In this document: piece after piece, positions 50,031 to 62,192 of the stretch
Layout of the letters: every line of letters begins with the position of its first letter
Position numbering within the stretch: the stretch's first letter is position 1
Assembly (NCBI GenBank): GCA_019614645.1
Contig: JABWDB010000006.1
Span: 1,860,001-1,924,000, forward strand
Length of the DNA: 64,000 bases
Origin: Stratiolaelaps scimitus
Taxonomy: Eukaryota; Arthropoda; Arachnida; Mesostigmata; Laelapidae
Direction: 5' to 3'
The notes under the pieces: generated by a model
The model's database searches: none
What the model saw: the letters and a program-made list of their open reading frames with translations, nothing else
Told to the model about the DNA's origin: nothing
Program-made: the position numbers and the translations under genes

Positions 50031-50558
50031 GTGTGGCTGGAGCCGAATAGACGGACACACGGATGGGCGCCTCGGGTTTCGATCACTTGAGGCTTTGTTG
50101 TTTGAAGTTTTTCACTTCTCTGGTGTTCATCGTGTATTGGCTTGCATCTTTCTACAATTCTCTAATACTTAGTAGTACAAATCGCTCCACTTACAATGGC
50201 GTTTCGTGTATTTGCACTCTGTCTACCTAAGTTGTGCATACGAAAGGAGTCATACCACCAGCTATATCTGCGATGGGAAATAATTACGGCTATGGGGTAT
50301 TTGTATTTTCATGATTTCTGTCTATAAATCGTACGAGATACATTTGCTCCAATGCTCGAACGTCGTATGGTGAGTATATCACGATGATCACATATGTATT
50401 ACACATCGCAACGCACACATATGATAACGAGACAAACGAGCAAACACGTCAGCATAGCGCATGGGCTAGCTTTATTCATGGTAAAAAAACCGCGCCTCTA
50501 CAAAGCCAATAAAGGGTGAAATGAGTTCGTGGCCATAACATGAATAGGTCATATATGA
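50031..50558. other. Non-coding stretch
   Basis: No open frame or motif of note. Confidence 0.5.
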
Positions 50559-50584
50559 ATATATATATATATATATATATATAT
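50559..50584. repeat. (AT)13 microsatellite
   Basis: Pure AT run. Confidence 0.95.
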
Positions 50585-51138
50585 TGTTATTACTTCGACC
50601 TGAGCTGCACGTTCTCTTATACGTTACATGCTTGACGCGCACTCTTGTTCACGATTTCTGCTTAACCCCAGATGACCTGAGTGAGTTTTTGGTCTGTCTA
50701 GCGGTGGGCTGCGGAGAGGACTGCGTTATTCCACTGGTGCCAGACTATCCAGGGACTCTTGGGGAATTGGTTGTCGAGGGTGGCGAGAGGGTGTCTGCCG
50801 AATAGAGAGACGGATACGTAGAGAGTGATAGATCGGAAGACGAGAAGTGGACCGGACAGAAGCCGGTTGTGGCTGTTGTAGCTGGGATTGTTGTGGCGGC
50901 GTATGGCGCTGATGTCAGGTGGTGGGGAAACTGCTGAGAGCTACTGCCAAGTCAGTAGTTAGCCAGGGTCGGATGCGTCGCCATAGCGTCCCGGCCACAT
51001 TCATACGGCTCCTGCCATAGTGCTATAGCGTGGTGTCCCTGTCGGGCGTGACCTTCCCGACGTGACTGCGCGCTTGAGTTGCCCTCCGGGACGGGGTCCG
51101 CCACCCGACCAGTCGGAAGAGCGGCGTTGGCGGAGGCT
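50585..51138. other. Start of a GC-rich island
   Basis: A 73-codon frame at 50584-50805 (+) and the minus-strand 176-codon frame at 50952-51482 are open, but the latter owes much of its length to a GGC repeat. No domain was recognised. Confidence 0.42.
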
Positions 51139-51168
51139 GCGGCGGCGGCGGCGGCGGCGGCGGCGGCA
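51139..51168. repeat. (GGC)n trinucleotide repeat
   Basis: About nine to ten GGC units. It reads as poly-Ala on the plus strand and as poly-Pro or poly-Ala on the minus strand, and keeps several frames open. Confidence 0.95.
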
Positions 51169-51677
51169 CCGGCAGCCGAGGTAGCAGCGCGGGGATGTGG
51201 GTCAGTTGTGCGTACCCGGGTACCTCTGAGTACCCTTGATGTGTGTGTATTTGAATGTCTGCCTGCGCATGCGGGCTGAGAGAACATACTACAATTAGAC
51301 ACGGGTTGAGGGGCGGCCGACGGTTCGAACGAGCGCGAGCAGAAACAGAGGCGGACGGCTGTCCGGTGGGACACGGATAGGAGACGCGACTCACGTAAAC
51401 TGCACCGCACAGCGCCAACCTTCCCCGTCGCGCACAGGCCGCGCTGTACAAGTAAACCTCCTGAAACCCCCTCACCGCCCATAGTGGAGCCCGTAGTCGT
51501 TATTGTAGTAGTAGTGGTAGTAGAAGTCCTGGTAGCGGTCCCAGAGCACCAGGCGGCGTTTGTCCGAACTAATCCACGAGCAGCAGCGCAACAGGGTCGG
51601 TTAACAGCTATCGCTCATCTGGTGACAACCATAAGCGCCCGATGGCACCTGGTTGCCTTCCATTTATACGCGCGCAC
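51169..51677. other. GC-rich island, no gene resolved
   Basis: Both strands stay open in several frames. A (GTA)n-like run near 51500 encodes a Val-rich stretch. Nothing recognised. Confidence 0.42.
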
Positions 51678-51708
<31 letters not shown>

Positions 51709-51715
51709 TGTGTGT
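51678..51715. repeat. (AT)11(GT)n compound microsatellite
   Basis: Pure AT followed directly by an interrupted GT run. Confidence 0.9.
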
Positions 51716-52079
51716 ATACGAAAGAGAGCGGGGTTGTTCTTTCAACCGCCAGTCGCTCCATGTGAGGATATCCGTGTAACACAGTTGAAAGTTTTCAAGG
51801 TCGCCAATGCCTGAAGGGAGAGGGCTGGTGATGACCCCCGGAAGTTGCTGAGGGACCTGTCAGGAGGGAGCAGCATGGACGCAAAGTGACGGAGAACTAT
51901 GGAATAAATTAGCAGGGGCAAAACTGAGTCAGCTTGCAACGCCGCATATAAAAACTAAAGGAAATTATGGATTTCCATATGATATGAGCTCTGGGCCGGT
52001 GGAACATGGTTAATATATGTATACGATACTTAGACACACGTTTGCATTCCCTATGTGCGTTCTCTAGAGAGGTTTCTAT

Positions 52080-52080
<1 letters not shown>
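51716..52080. other. Non-coding stretch
   Basis: Nothing recognised. Confidence 0.5.
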
Positions 52081-52136
<56 letters not shown>

Positions 52137-52158
52137 GAGAGAGAGAGGGAGAGAGAGA
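52081..52158. repeat. (CA)5(TA)n(GA)n compound microsatellite
   Basis: Three different dinucleotide arrays follow each other over 78 bp: CA, then about 19 TA, then GA with one interruption. Confidence 0.95.
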
Positions 52159-53746
52159 ACGGTTGAAATTTATTGAATGAGTTGAGCAGTCCAATCTCCC
52201 AATTTATTTGTGTATTTATGTTGAGAGGTATTACATGCCCATGAATCTAACATGAAGGATCTCCCGTCTGTCACCATTATCCAAATAAAGGCGGTACGAG
52301 GTATTGTCATGATATTACGAAATACGACATGCACATGTAAAATAATTCATAAGCATACATATAATATTCAACTTGATATAGTAGAGAAGTGGCTTCACGT
52401 TATGTATCAAAGGAGACATGTGCGGCCTTTCGAGAAATTCGGGTCTCGGTTACATATTCTCCAACAACGACGACATGGAGACAAAAAACCACCATTAGCT
52501 AATGTTACGAAATCATTGCCAGCACCGAAAAGAACAGTTTTTTTTTAAAAAAAACGCTTAATCGAACGTTTTCGGCCTACCGGATGCCGTTTTGAATCGA
52601 TGCCGGTTCTGTGTAACCTAATCTCGCCCAGTCACGAGGACTGTGAGAACAAGAACGCGGCATAAACGCCGCCCTTCACTTTGACTGCCACTCCACCCAG
52701 TTTGGGCAGTAGACTGCATCAACGGCTGTACTTTGCAGCTGACACCTTCGCTGCTTCAATCGAAGGAAAGATGAGGAAGTAGTGACGGGGTCAACTGTTA
52801 CGGATACGACGACTCGCGTCGGCGGTGAGCGGCCTGAGGCAATGGCCCGACGTCACTTCCGTTAGCGACCCGTAATCGCTGCTGCTCATGTTGATACGCT
52901 TCTCATACTTTTCCCATCTCCAACTTCCATTTGTCTGGAAGTAGGAAAGCTCGGGGAGCTCCAAAAAAGCTAATTAGCTTAGCTCTCCAGCCAGCCAGCC
53001 AGCATACAGTGGCCACCCATAGGTTCCATTCAAGCGGCGCGAATGGGTCCGTCTACTTCGACCACTGGCTCTGGGGGACTGGTGCAAATTACACCTGCGC
53101 CATGCAATCCATGGTATGCATCGACACCCAGAGAGATACATATGTAGGGAGTATAGTCATTGGCCATTCTAGCTCACCTTGATACTGGCAAGGTAAGCCA
53201 ATAGGTGGCGAATTACTTACAACACCCCTTAAATTGGGTAACTGGAGTGTACCAGCCACATTTCACATGGCCTAAGCTAAATCGCGGACGGGTGTTCTGC
53301 GAACCGAAAATGCGACAGGAAATACCGCCGTATAATTTCACCCTGGTAAGTTCATTAAAGCACCATAAACAAACCCAACGTTCCTACGTTAAACCTGCTG
53401 CATAATTGAATTATACAGGTATTCTTGTACACCACAGCACGTACAACAAGCACTTGCTATGGCTGCTTGCTTTACGCTCACCTTGAGTTGTGACTTATAC
53501 TTCATCCAGCGATATATGTGTCAATTTGGAAGCTTCCGACTTGACTTGCCTTGAGTCTGCATTCATAGAGCATGATATTATGCTAATGACACCATGTAAA
53601 TAAAAACGTGTTGTTTGCTTGACTTGACAATGAATGGGCCACAAATCCATCGTGTGGAACGGTGGAGGCACCGTCGATTCGGATATAGCAACAGCTCCTG
53701 TGAGATAATTGCTCGTTACGGCAAGCATCGCCAGCGTCTGCTATAG
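52159..53746. other. Non-coding stretch, no gene recognised
   Basis: Frames of 98 codons (52252-52548, +) and 83 codons (52931-53182, +) without motifs. A T9A8 run lies near 52540. Confidence 0.45.
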
Positions 53747-53768
53747 ATATATATATATATATATATAT
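53747..53768. repeat. (AT)11 microsatellite
   Basis: Pure AT run; a smaller (TA)7 lies at 54188-54201. Confidence 0.95.
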
Positions 53769-55559
53769 CTGTATGTCGTAAGTATTTTATTAGAGTAACC
53801 TATTTCCTTGTCAGGATAACGATGTGGCAGTCCTAGCGCATGTCATGATCACATAACCGCTGCTGTACAGGTCGTCCAAAAAATAAAATCGCATCCATGG
53901 TATGAAGGCGTTCTACGTTTTTTGATCTGCAATAAAAAATTGATTTGTTGCTCATGTAGCGACGTCTGATCTCCAGTGAACGCATGTACGTACCTGAAAC
54001 AAAAGAAAATAAATACTAACGTTAGAGCCGTTAATTAAGGTGGTGACCGAAAATGAATCAAACGAGCACTGACACAATTCTCGCACCTCTGTTTTGAGCC
54101 TTGGTCGTCCTTCGACGGCTCCCGAAGTGACTGTGGAAGAAACTATGACCGTTTTGCCTCAACCCAATGCACAGTCTAAAGTTTGTTTTATATATATATA
54201 TTCGTTCATTTGGACAACCAGAGGCAACTCTATGCGTACAATGGTATTAGATTATAAATGACTCTCCTCAACAGTGTGCACGTTCTCATGCATGACAGAG
54301 ATGTGAATGCATGCCAACACTGTACCCCTCTGAGATCCTCTTCCGGAGTTCTGTTACGTTCGCTTGTGCTGTGTCACTCATTTCACGAAGTGGTACGTAG
54401 CAGTGTGCGCTAGCTGGGAATGTGGCAATGTGCCGTCAATGCGACTTTAGCCGTTGAGCCTATATGAATGTATCGATGATTTCCCTTGGGCATCGTTTGG
54501 ACGTCAGGGGCGTCACGCAACCACGAAGTCTTCGCCTATCCACCCCACTCGACAGCCAGACTTCGAGGTTAAGTTACTACTTGGCTGGGCGAGCATGGTG
54601 TGGCGGCCGAAGCAGCCGTGGACACGCCCGTCTCAGCCAGCATAAATAAACTCGTGCAGCAAAAAAAATCGTTGCCCTCAGTTGTAGTGTCCGCCGTTCA
54701 GAAAGCTTATAACTGCAACTGTTAGTTGCAGTTACTCGAACACTAACGTCATCCCCTGGAGGCCACGAACGAATGTCCAATTGTTGAAACGTCGAGTGGT
54801 CAAGAAGTTTAGATCTGACCTCCGCCCTTCACATGTCAGGGCCCGGTGATACTTGCGGTCGAATTTTATGGTTGCGGGGCCGCCTTTTTGAAGAACTGTA
54901 TAGAAGTAGCAACCTCAACACGCTTGTCAGGTGTTATTGACAGTGCCTACACGTTGAGTTCGTGCTCTGCATCGTCGAAGAAATATATCCGCGATTGCTG
55001 AAAATCTTCCTACTGAAGTAACGCCTCTGTGGACTGGGCATAGATTTTATTGATGAGGAACATGTGGAAAGGAGTTTGACGGAAATCAATCAAAACGAAG
55101 GTACAGATTACTTATATGTATTCAAGCGATACAAATAAACCAGACGAGGACACGGCTTTCAGCTCATCCACTTCAAGCGGCCTGCGATCTATACCTAGGT
55201 GGCCTGGTTTTGCTGTAAAGGCCCGCGCACACAGTACATAGCTTGTCTATATCGTGCCACTCTCAAGTCAAGCAACAATGCCCAGACTATATCCTGCAAT
55301 GACAGGGATATATGACGGAGCACATTTACAGTATTTCTTTCCATATCAAGCAAAGTCGAACGTAAAGCCCCGAATTCGTTATCAGAAATGTCCCGTCAAT
55401 ATATTTTTTTATATGCAATAATTTGAGACGCATTCCTCCTTCAACCCGAATACATCTGTTCTACTATAACCATGACCTCCTCCTGTCCGTTTTAACTCAA
55501 CGTTTATCAACAACTACAGTATTTAGTTAGTTTGTTAGTTACGTGATACACGTACGCAA
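53769..55559. other. Non-coding stretch, no gene recognised
   Basis: Only frames under 70 codons. The region holds the hairpin at 54711-54733. The part just upstream of the open frame at 55560 is AT-rich, but no promoter element can be assigned. Confidence 0.5.
54711..54733. repeat. Perfect short hairpin
   Basis: AACTGCAACT and AGTTGCAGTT form a 10 bp stem with a GTT loop. Confidence 0.85.
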
Positions 55560-56468
55560 ATGATCATCGAACAATGGAATCGTAGAGCTGTGACGATGAT
55601 TCGGGTTTGTGTCGCCGCCGCCGCAGTCGCCGCTTCCTTAGCGAATTGTGAGACACCTGGCAGAATATCGGCTCACCTCCTCAAATTTAACGACCGACAA
55701 CGATTGAGGACGAACGAGGCGACGGCGAGCGTCGGCTGCGTCCGTGACAATGCTGAAACGCAAATGCTGAAACCCGCAAATGTCCTTGCCCATAACCTCT
55801 CCCGGTGCTACCATTGCTGCCGTTTGTACGGGTCGTTATGGGGGGTAGTCAGTCATTCAGACGTCTCAGCAGTGTTCTTCCTGACTCTTGCCAGTTCCTT
55901 CTCCTGTAGCAGCAGCAGCATCAGTTGCTTACACACGAGTCTCGTCTCTTTCTCAGTTCGCACTCTCGGTCTCTCTCTCTCTCTCTCTCATTCCCTTCTC
56001 ACAGAGCATGGTGGACGGCTGGGGGCGACCGACGACGGCAGCGACTACGGTAGCGGCCGCGGCCGACCGAGCACTGCCTCTCATAAAAATCTCATTTTAG
56101 AACTTTTGAGTGTGCAGGCTATGAGCGAACTAGCTTCGTGTCTTCCACAGGCAGACGACGACAGGAGCGACGGAGAACACACGGTCAGCGCGACAAGGAC
56201 AGCAACAGCAGACGTCCCGGTCGGGCTGGCCCACGGGTCGACGTCCCTTCACGAAGAGTTGAAGAACAACGAAGAAGACCTTCGTACTCGCCGAGGCACA
56301 AACAGCGCAGGAGCGAATAGCGGACAGAGAACAGCAGGAGAAGCCCGAGGAGTAAAGTTGGGCAAAAGGAAAGAGACACGTAGGAACAAGAGCTGCACAT
56401 TCGGAAAACGAAAGGGGAGAATATTTTCCCGTTCGCGAGTGAACGCCACCGATCCCTGGAAAAAGTGA
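55560..56468 (+). CDS. 302-codon open frame, putative secreted basic protein
   Basis: This is the only frame clearly longer than chance: it opens with ATG (in-frame TAG 27 bp upstream) and ends at TGA 56466. From the second Met (codon 13, 55596), MIRVCVAAAAVAASLANC has the layout of a signal peptide, with likely cleavage after SLA. A Ser/Leu-rich middle (about residues 104-146) includes a (CT)n-encoded SLSLS run. The last third is hydrophilic, rich in purine-first codons, and ends in a basic tail with Gly-Lys-Arg at 268-270 and 282-284. In prohormones, GKR marks convertase cleavage with C-terminal amidation. No known family was recognised. Alternatives are an untranslated first exon or a chance frame kept open by GC content and the microsatellite. 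Confidence 0.4.
   Translation: MIIEQWNRRAVTMIRVCVAAAAVAASLANCETPGRISAHLLKFNDRQRLRTNEATASVGCVRDNAETQMLKPANVLAHNLSRCYHCCRLYGSLWGVVSHSDVSAVFFLTLASSFSCSSSSISCLHTSLVSFSVRTLGLSLSLSHSLLTEHGGRLGATDDGSDYGSGRGRPSTASHKNLILELLSVQAMSELASCLPQADDDRSDGEHTVSATRTATADVPVGLAHGSTSLHEELKNNEEDLRTRRGTNSAGANSGQRTAGEARGVKLGKRKETRRNKSCTFGKRKGRIFSRSRVNATDPWKK
55971..55989. repeat. (CT)n microsatellite within the 302-codon frame
   Basis: About nine CT units; in the plus frame it encodes alternating Ser and Leu. Its length changes would shift the reading frame. Confidence 0.9.
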
Positions 56469-57312
56469 CTCTTCACAAGTTGGCCTATTGTCACCGTTCG
56501 ACTACTGTACTCTGGTACCGCGACCACCACAACTACAGGTGCGTCACCAAGAGGCAAAGGTTTAAATGGCTGTCTGCTGATATTTTTTTTGTTGTATTGC
56601 AAATGCCACACAGTGATTCGATGGATTTTGTATCGAAGCTACAGAATAGAATTATCAAATTATTATTATTAATTTGATATTTGATTACTTGTCTCCTGGG
56701 TCTCTTTCGTGAGCGTATTTAGATGCTAGATAATCAAAGTTCCCTGATTTTACGCTAGCGTTCTTGGGCTCGCCGGCTGGACCCCTTTCCCAATCAAAAA
56801 GCAATAAGTGAGAAGGAAGTGTCATTTCCTCGCAATGCAGACTTTTCATAGAGGTCTTCCTATCTGCCAACGGACAAGTGGTCGCCTGCGTTTTGTTGCC
56901 CTTAAGAACCCTGTTGTTATTTTCATCTTCGGTAGCTTCCACACTGGTCGTTAAGGATTCTCCGCTAATTGCATAGACGTGTTATCATTCAGGGGGAGGG
57001 GTTGCCTACGAGGAAGACTCCAGCAGGCTTCACGCTGACGAGCGTTGACTTTTAAGGATCATCATTCTGTAGACGTAAATCGTGTACACCGGCTAGTACT
57101 ATGCAACATCGCGTGGCCTCGATATGTCCCCGTAGAAATGTCTGAAATTTCAGAGCTGAGGCCTGGGTCCAGCTTTTGCCCGAATGCACCTCTATGGTTC
57201 TTCCGATTCGACGATCATTGCGCATTTTCTCACGTCAAGTTGTGTAAAACCTCTCTGTCCGTGTGAGTGATTCCAAATTTGATCTCTGGCACCGTCATCA
57301 GCCTTGTCGACG
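56469..57312. other. Non-coding stretch
   Basis: Follows the 302-codon frame. A 120-codon minus-strand frame (56249-56611) is antisense to its end. No polyadenylation signal can be assigned with confidence. The rest is unremarkable. Confidence 0.42.
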
Positions 57313-57621
57313 ATGGCGAGGCACAGCAACTATCGTCGTGATAACGGGCGCATGCTGGATTGCCATATTTACATATGCATGTTCTTGGGGGCCCTGATAA
57401 CCCTCGGTGTTCCGATGAATATGCTGAAATCCATCGACTGCGCATCTGGTTATTACTATGGCACGGTTTGCTCTGCGCATCTCTATCCACTCGGAGCTGT
57501 TCATTGCCTTTGTGTTGAGAAAAATCTCGGGGTCGCTATCGCTGCTATCTTCTTAGAATCCAATAGATTGTTGATACGCAAGCGTCTCCGGCAGCTGCTC
57601 GCGGAGTTTCTCACCGAGTAG
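57313..57621 (+). CDS. Candidate open frame, hypothetical (alternative to antisense frame)
   Basis: A 102-codon frame opens with an ATG at 57313 (MARHSNYRRDNG) and holds one hydrophobic segment (CMFLGALITLGVPMNML) that could span a membrane. Its codons are exactly paired with those of an antisense frame (57298-57504 and 57553-57801), so only one of the two needs to be coding for both to look open. No domain was recognised. Confidence 0.15.
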   Translation: MARHSNYRRDNGRMLDCHIYICMFLGALITLGVPMNMLKSIDCASGYYYGTVCSAHLYPLGAVHCLCVEKNLGVAIAAIFLESNRLLIRKRLRQLLAEFLTE

Positions 57622-57801
57622 AGCCTTGTCGGCTTGTAGGTAGACTAGACGCTTCGCATGGCCAACTGCAGACCCAAAACCCGACGACCTGTCATAGCTC
57701 AGAATCTCGGTAGATGGTGAATGATAATTACTATCGAGTCCGGCGAAGTCGCTGATCGAATGTTCAGCACGTTTCATTTTTGTCACGAAAGTGGACTGAT
57801 A
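57553..57801 (-). CDS. Candidate coding segment, hypothetical, minus strand
   Basis: About 82 codons on the minus strand, bounded by TGA upstream and TAA downstream, hydrophilic and varied in composition (for example SISDFAGLDSNYHSPSTEIL and GEKLREQLPETLAYQQ). In the same frame, past the stop, the sequence stays open for about 85 more codons to 57298, which hints at a gene broken by one stop or an exon boundary. GATATCAG just upstream is a poor splice acceptor because it lacks a pyrimidine tract. No family was recognised. Confidence 0.2.
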   Translation of the reverse strand, partial: YQSTFVTKMKRAEHSISDFAGLDSNYHSPSTEILSYDRSSGFGSAVGHAKRLVYLQADKALLGEKLREQLPETLAYQQSIGF

Positions 57802-59444
57802 TCACCGACTTCGATGGACGAATTTGTCCAAATATTATACATGCGTACAACGCGCTTCATTTGTCGATGAAGACTGTGTACACGCATGTGTACAGCGCAT
57901 TAACTGCTTCTGCTGCTTGTACCGAATATTATTTGTATTTTATTTCTTTCTCCTGTTAGTCTTGCGCCGTTATCTGGTTGAATTGTTTTTTCCACGCTAT
58001 CGCACTTCGGGCTCATATTACAACAAGCGAGCCTCACTATTCGAAAATTGTCGTCCCTTCATTAATAATAGCAAGCGTGCGAGGAGAGGACACGCTCATT
58101 GTGATCCGAGCAGGCTATCTGCTGACACAACAGTGATCTCTGCCACGCACGGGTACAGCGGATGAGTATCGTAGAGGTGGTTGGACAGCGCTCAGAGGAC
58201 CTCAGCGACGGATCCCCCGTTCGTTATCTGCAACGCGGCTAGAGTCCCCATTGTCCTCTGGGATAAGCGATATTGGGGATCCTCCAGACGCGTATATTCA
58301 TCGTCGTGGCCATGACGTCTTCTCGAAGCGACAAACGTTGAAAGACGGCGCGCATTGTTCTTCTTAGCGCGCCCGCCGCCTCTATGAATTGCCGTATGAT
58401 AGCGCGCCTGCCGAAAGGTGCTGTGAAAATAACGGGAGGTCCACCAAAGAAGCATAGCCCCAGAAGGATAATGAAAAACGGACAGAGTTTGAACGCACCT
58501 AGATACCTGGTCGCGTGTCGGACGACTGGGACGTGCGTGTATAATACTATACGTTTTGGTAGCAATTCTAGCAAACGGTGCACGAACGACTGCAGCTTTT
58601 AATTCGAATACGCAGTAATGATTGATTGTCCATGCTGTGCCATTTTAGATATGAGCCTGGCCAAGCTCAGGTACATTAAGTGTATGTGCAATATGTGAAA
58701 AGTAGCATATTTCAAGCTAGCATTCTAAACGAAAGTGACTTGACTCTCGACGCTGGCTGTTGTTGCGTCAACCCGACGGTTAACAACGCAACGTTGTCGA
58801 AACCATTATATCTGCCACTTATGTATCAATGTCATCACTTACCAATACCGTTCTTGTCAACGTAGGACAGCGTGACCTTTTTCGAATGGAGATCCCACGT
58901 TACGGTAACGCCAGAGTGATCTCAGTTCGTAGTTGACACAGCGCTACAAAATACGTTCTAATATGAACCTTGCAAACGAAGTATTGCTAGCTATTATGAG
59001 CGGCGGTGAGCTTCAGGTGGCCTGGTTACGCCTGTCATTCTACCACTAACTTGGAACGCTAGTTCCTGTGATAGTAGTTTGTGGCGCATGACACGCTTCG
59101 TTGGCCAACATAATAATAATGCTTATAAGTATAATATTGTATGATATTATACCGTCTCAGATCAAACGTGGCGTTGTATCGGCGACCTCCGAGTGGAGGA
59201 AAAACAGGAAATCAACGCGGAACTGAATTCAGTCACATGCATTCGGCAATTAGGCGTCGTCGAGCACAACTCTGGGTAACTTTAAGAGATACCTTTGAGC
59301 CCTGAGAGGGGCTCTCTATACTAAGTCTACTCATCGAAACCTGAGTCGTACTTCTACTCTCTTGATATCTCCTTCCTTTTTTTTGGTCCTGGAGGTCCTG
59401 CTAGTTGGACCATGGTCCGGGCCTGCTGCTACTATTCTACTAGC
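57802..59444. other. Non-coding stretch, no gene recognised
   Basis: Frames at 57824-58165 (+) and 58192-58583 (-, two frames) are open without domain evidence. The rest is empty. Confidence 0.42.
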
Positions 59445-59487
59445 ACTACTACTACTACTATTACTACTATTGGACCTTCTTGTCGAA

Positions 59488-59519
<32 letters not shown>
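59445..59519. repeat. (ACT)n and (GA)n microsatellites
   Basis: An interrupted ACT triplet run (59445-59470) is followed, 16 bp on, by a (GA)16 run (59487-59519). Confidence 0.92.
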
Positions 59520-62172
59520 CCAACAGAGCGTCGGAGCATCCATCGAACGTGTCTCCAAGCGAGTACAGCCCCTCGACGTCCTCGATGTCCGTGCCCATAG
59601 CCCGTCCGTATTGGCCGAAAGTGCGCGGTCGTGTAACCAGATGACCCCGCCAGCGGGCTCAGGAACTCGCGACTGGGACGCGAATCTTCCTTCCGCTACG
59701 CTGGCCAGTGTGGCAGATCGTTACCGGGTCAGTGAAGCAATCCTGTGATCCAACAGATCCCCAACCCGAGCAGAGACGCGGACAGAGACCGAGAGGTGGG
59801 GCGAGAGGGATGTGTATGTGTGTGTGTCTATGTTCGTACGTTGAAGGTGCTGGTGCTCTTGTAGTCCTTTCTTCGTCGAGTGTCTACCCCTCATAGTTGT
59901 GTTGCCCCCGTTACCCAATAAGGCGATGTACATCTCACGAATCTGCCGTTCGTTGACCAGAACAGGCGAACGCCAGCCAGCTTGATGACCGAACTAGTCC
60001 GTGGTGGAGCAAAGCTCGCAGTATCCCTACTGCTGCTGCTATGGGATCTATGCACGAGCGCAGCTGCTTGGCTTGCCGCTAATTGGGAACACTTCGGTCG
60101 GGGCGAGCGGTGAAGGTGGCGCGAAGATCGGACGGAGCGAAGATGTAAGATCGCATGCCGGTGTACGAAGCGGCAGTGAGGCCTCAACAAGCAGTGGACA
60201 CTGAGTGACACGTGGGATGCCCCCCGACCATAGAGAAGATAGATTGCGGGCGGTAGATAGCACGTACATACAATCATATCGCATCTATATACCTCGATGT
60301 ACAGAGGTATATGGAGGATTGCACAGCGGCCACGGATGATGTGGACCAGTTGACGAGCAAAGGCATCGCAGACTGCCTATCAGCCATGGGTAGAGAGTGT
60401 TGCAGGTTCTGCTGCAATTATAGGAACAAGGAACAACAACAACAACCTTGCTATCTATGAGTGAAATACAGTTATTGTATATCTATCGTAACTAACGAAC
60501 TGACGGGAATCCGAAGACCCTGGTAATCCGGATGCAGACTGATTGCTTGATTTTGTTTTTCGAAGGCTGCAATCGTTCCAGCAGAACAACGTTTTATTAG
60601 AAGTCCCTTCTAATTGCTCCGAATGAAAGTTGACTTAAATTCGTTTGGGTTCCCTGTCCATGCGCCTGATGTCTGCCCGTCATCCCAGAAGGAGGATCAC
60701 CGATTCGAATGCTCATTTTTTTTCTGAGCGCTAATTAGATGATTTACTTAGAAACGCCCTGCTCGAGATAGTCGTTCCCGTGGGGCCGTGCGTTCAAATA
60801 CATTCACGAGATGACTCTTTCCAGGCTTTCGAGATAGGCCAGGCTAATAGACCTGTCTCCAAAGGACAAATTTCATTCCGCACACGCTTTAGCGGGGGGG
60901 CGACCTTACATACACATTTTTTATTACATCCAGATGAATCGTCCGCCCGTTGTCACTGCGCACTGAATAGCTTCTCAGGAAGTTGGCTAAAAATCGGCCC
61001 AAATTGCTCCATTGAGATGTTAACATGGAGGCAGCGACGGTTGCCCCCTTGCCACACGCTATGGGCGCCGCCGCTGTGGGTGCTCAACAAGTGTCCAATC
61101 GTCGTGGTTGACATCTTGGCCATCGTCCAAAAGTCCATCCGCTCCACCCAGGAACCTGTTGATCTATGACTCCGTATGGAATATAATACCCGAAGGGTCA
61201 TAAGCTAAAAAGCGTTGCTTCGGCAGCAATCGAATCTTGAAGTCAGCAGCGATCACTTACACCGAGTATAACATATGCGTATAGACATACTAGAATCTAT
61301 TGAATAAAATCGGCTGCCTTTGCATAGTTATATTATAATATATTCGCATTTCATCACAACCCCTGGCTGTAGAACTTCGTAGCGGAACCGTGCGACGTAT
61401 TGCTGCAAAAGGAAGTCACGCTGGCACCGCCATCAAACTCTGACGTACGCCAGTTGATAATTGAGGCTTGCCACTTGGCGTCATCCAATCAGAGTGCAAA
61501 GAGGAACATTTTATGATTCCGTTATGAAGTCGCCTCACTCACAGTTACAGGTTGTAAAACGTCTGAAGCACGCAACTGTATTCTGCAGCGAAACCTGCAG
61601 CTAAAAACTGCGACTAAAAACTTTTCGACATCTTTATTTGTTTCTCTATAAGCGGCCGTTAGTAGGCAATCACTTATTGTCAGTAGACGTATCAGCCACA
61701 TGCGGCTCAGGTGAACACATTATGGAGCTTTGATACACCTGATATACAAATACAGACCGATGAGTTAGAGCAGACTTATGTGCTCACTCTCGATCCTGGG
61801 GTATTTCGCAGAAAACATTTTTATTCGTTTAAAAGCTGACAAACGTCGCGTCACGTTCACCTGTCTATGTTAGCCTATTTGAACAGAGCTCTATGAAGAA
61901 ACCAGCGCCTTACCAAATCATCTCGCTCTTCCTCCCTGCTCTCCGGCAATAGGCCACCTCGACAGATCCGGTGAGCAATGTTCCGAGTGTAGTCGCCGCG
62001 AACATCGCTCGAGTTTCAGCGGAAACCAGCTTGGCCACGTATCGTTCGTATACCGTGTCGTCTGGGTGTTCCCAGCCTTTCCGCGGTTCACCACCGGCCC
62101 ATTTGCTCAGAGGTGGTTGCGAGCCGGGAACGTTGTCCTTGCTCGTCTGCTCCTCCGACAGCACAGGGGGTA
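59520..62172. other. Non-coding stretch, GC-rich at left
   Basis: Overlapping frames of up to 129 codons (59891-60277, -, and 60780-61169, +) have no motif. A small hairpin at 60287-60312 (ATATACCTC/GAGGTATAT) and a (GT)n run near 59817 were noted. The region 61200-61900 is empty. Confidence 0.42.
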
Positions 62173-62192
62173 GCGGCGGCGGCGGCGGCGGC
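62173..62192. repeat. (GGC)6 trinucleotide repeat
   Basis: GGC units inside the GC-rich terminal region. Confidence 0.9.

Noticed and set aside
50952..51482. 176-codon minus-strand frame and its poly-Ala/poly-Pro shadows
   Set aside because: Openness is largely due to a GGC repeat and high GC; several frames are equally open.
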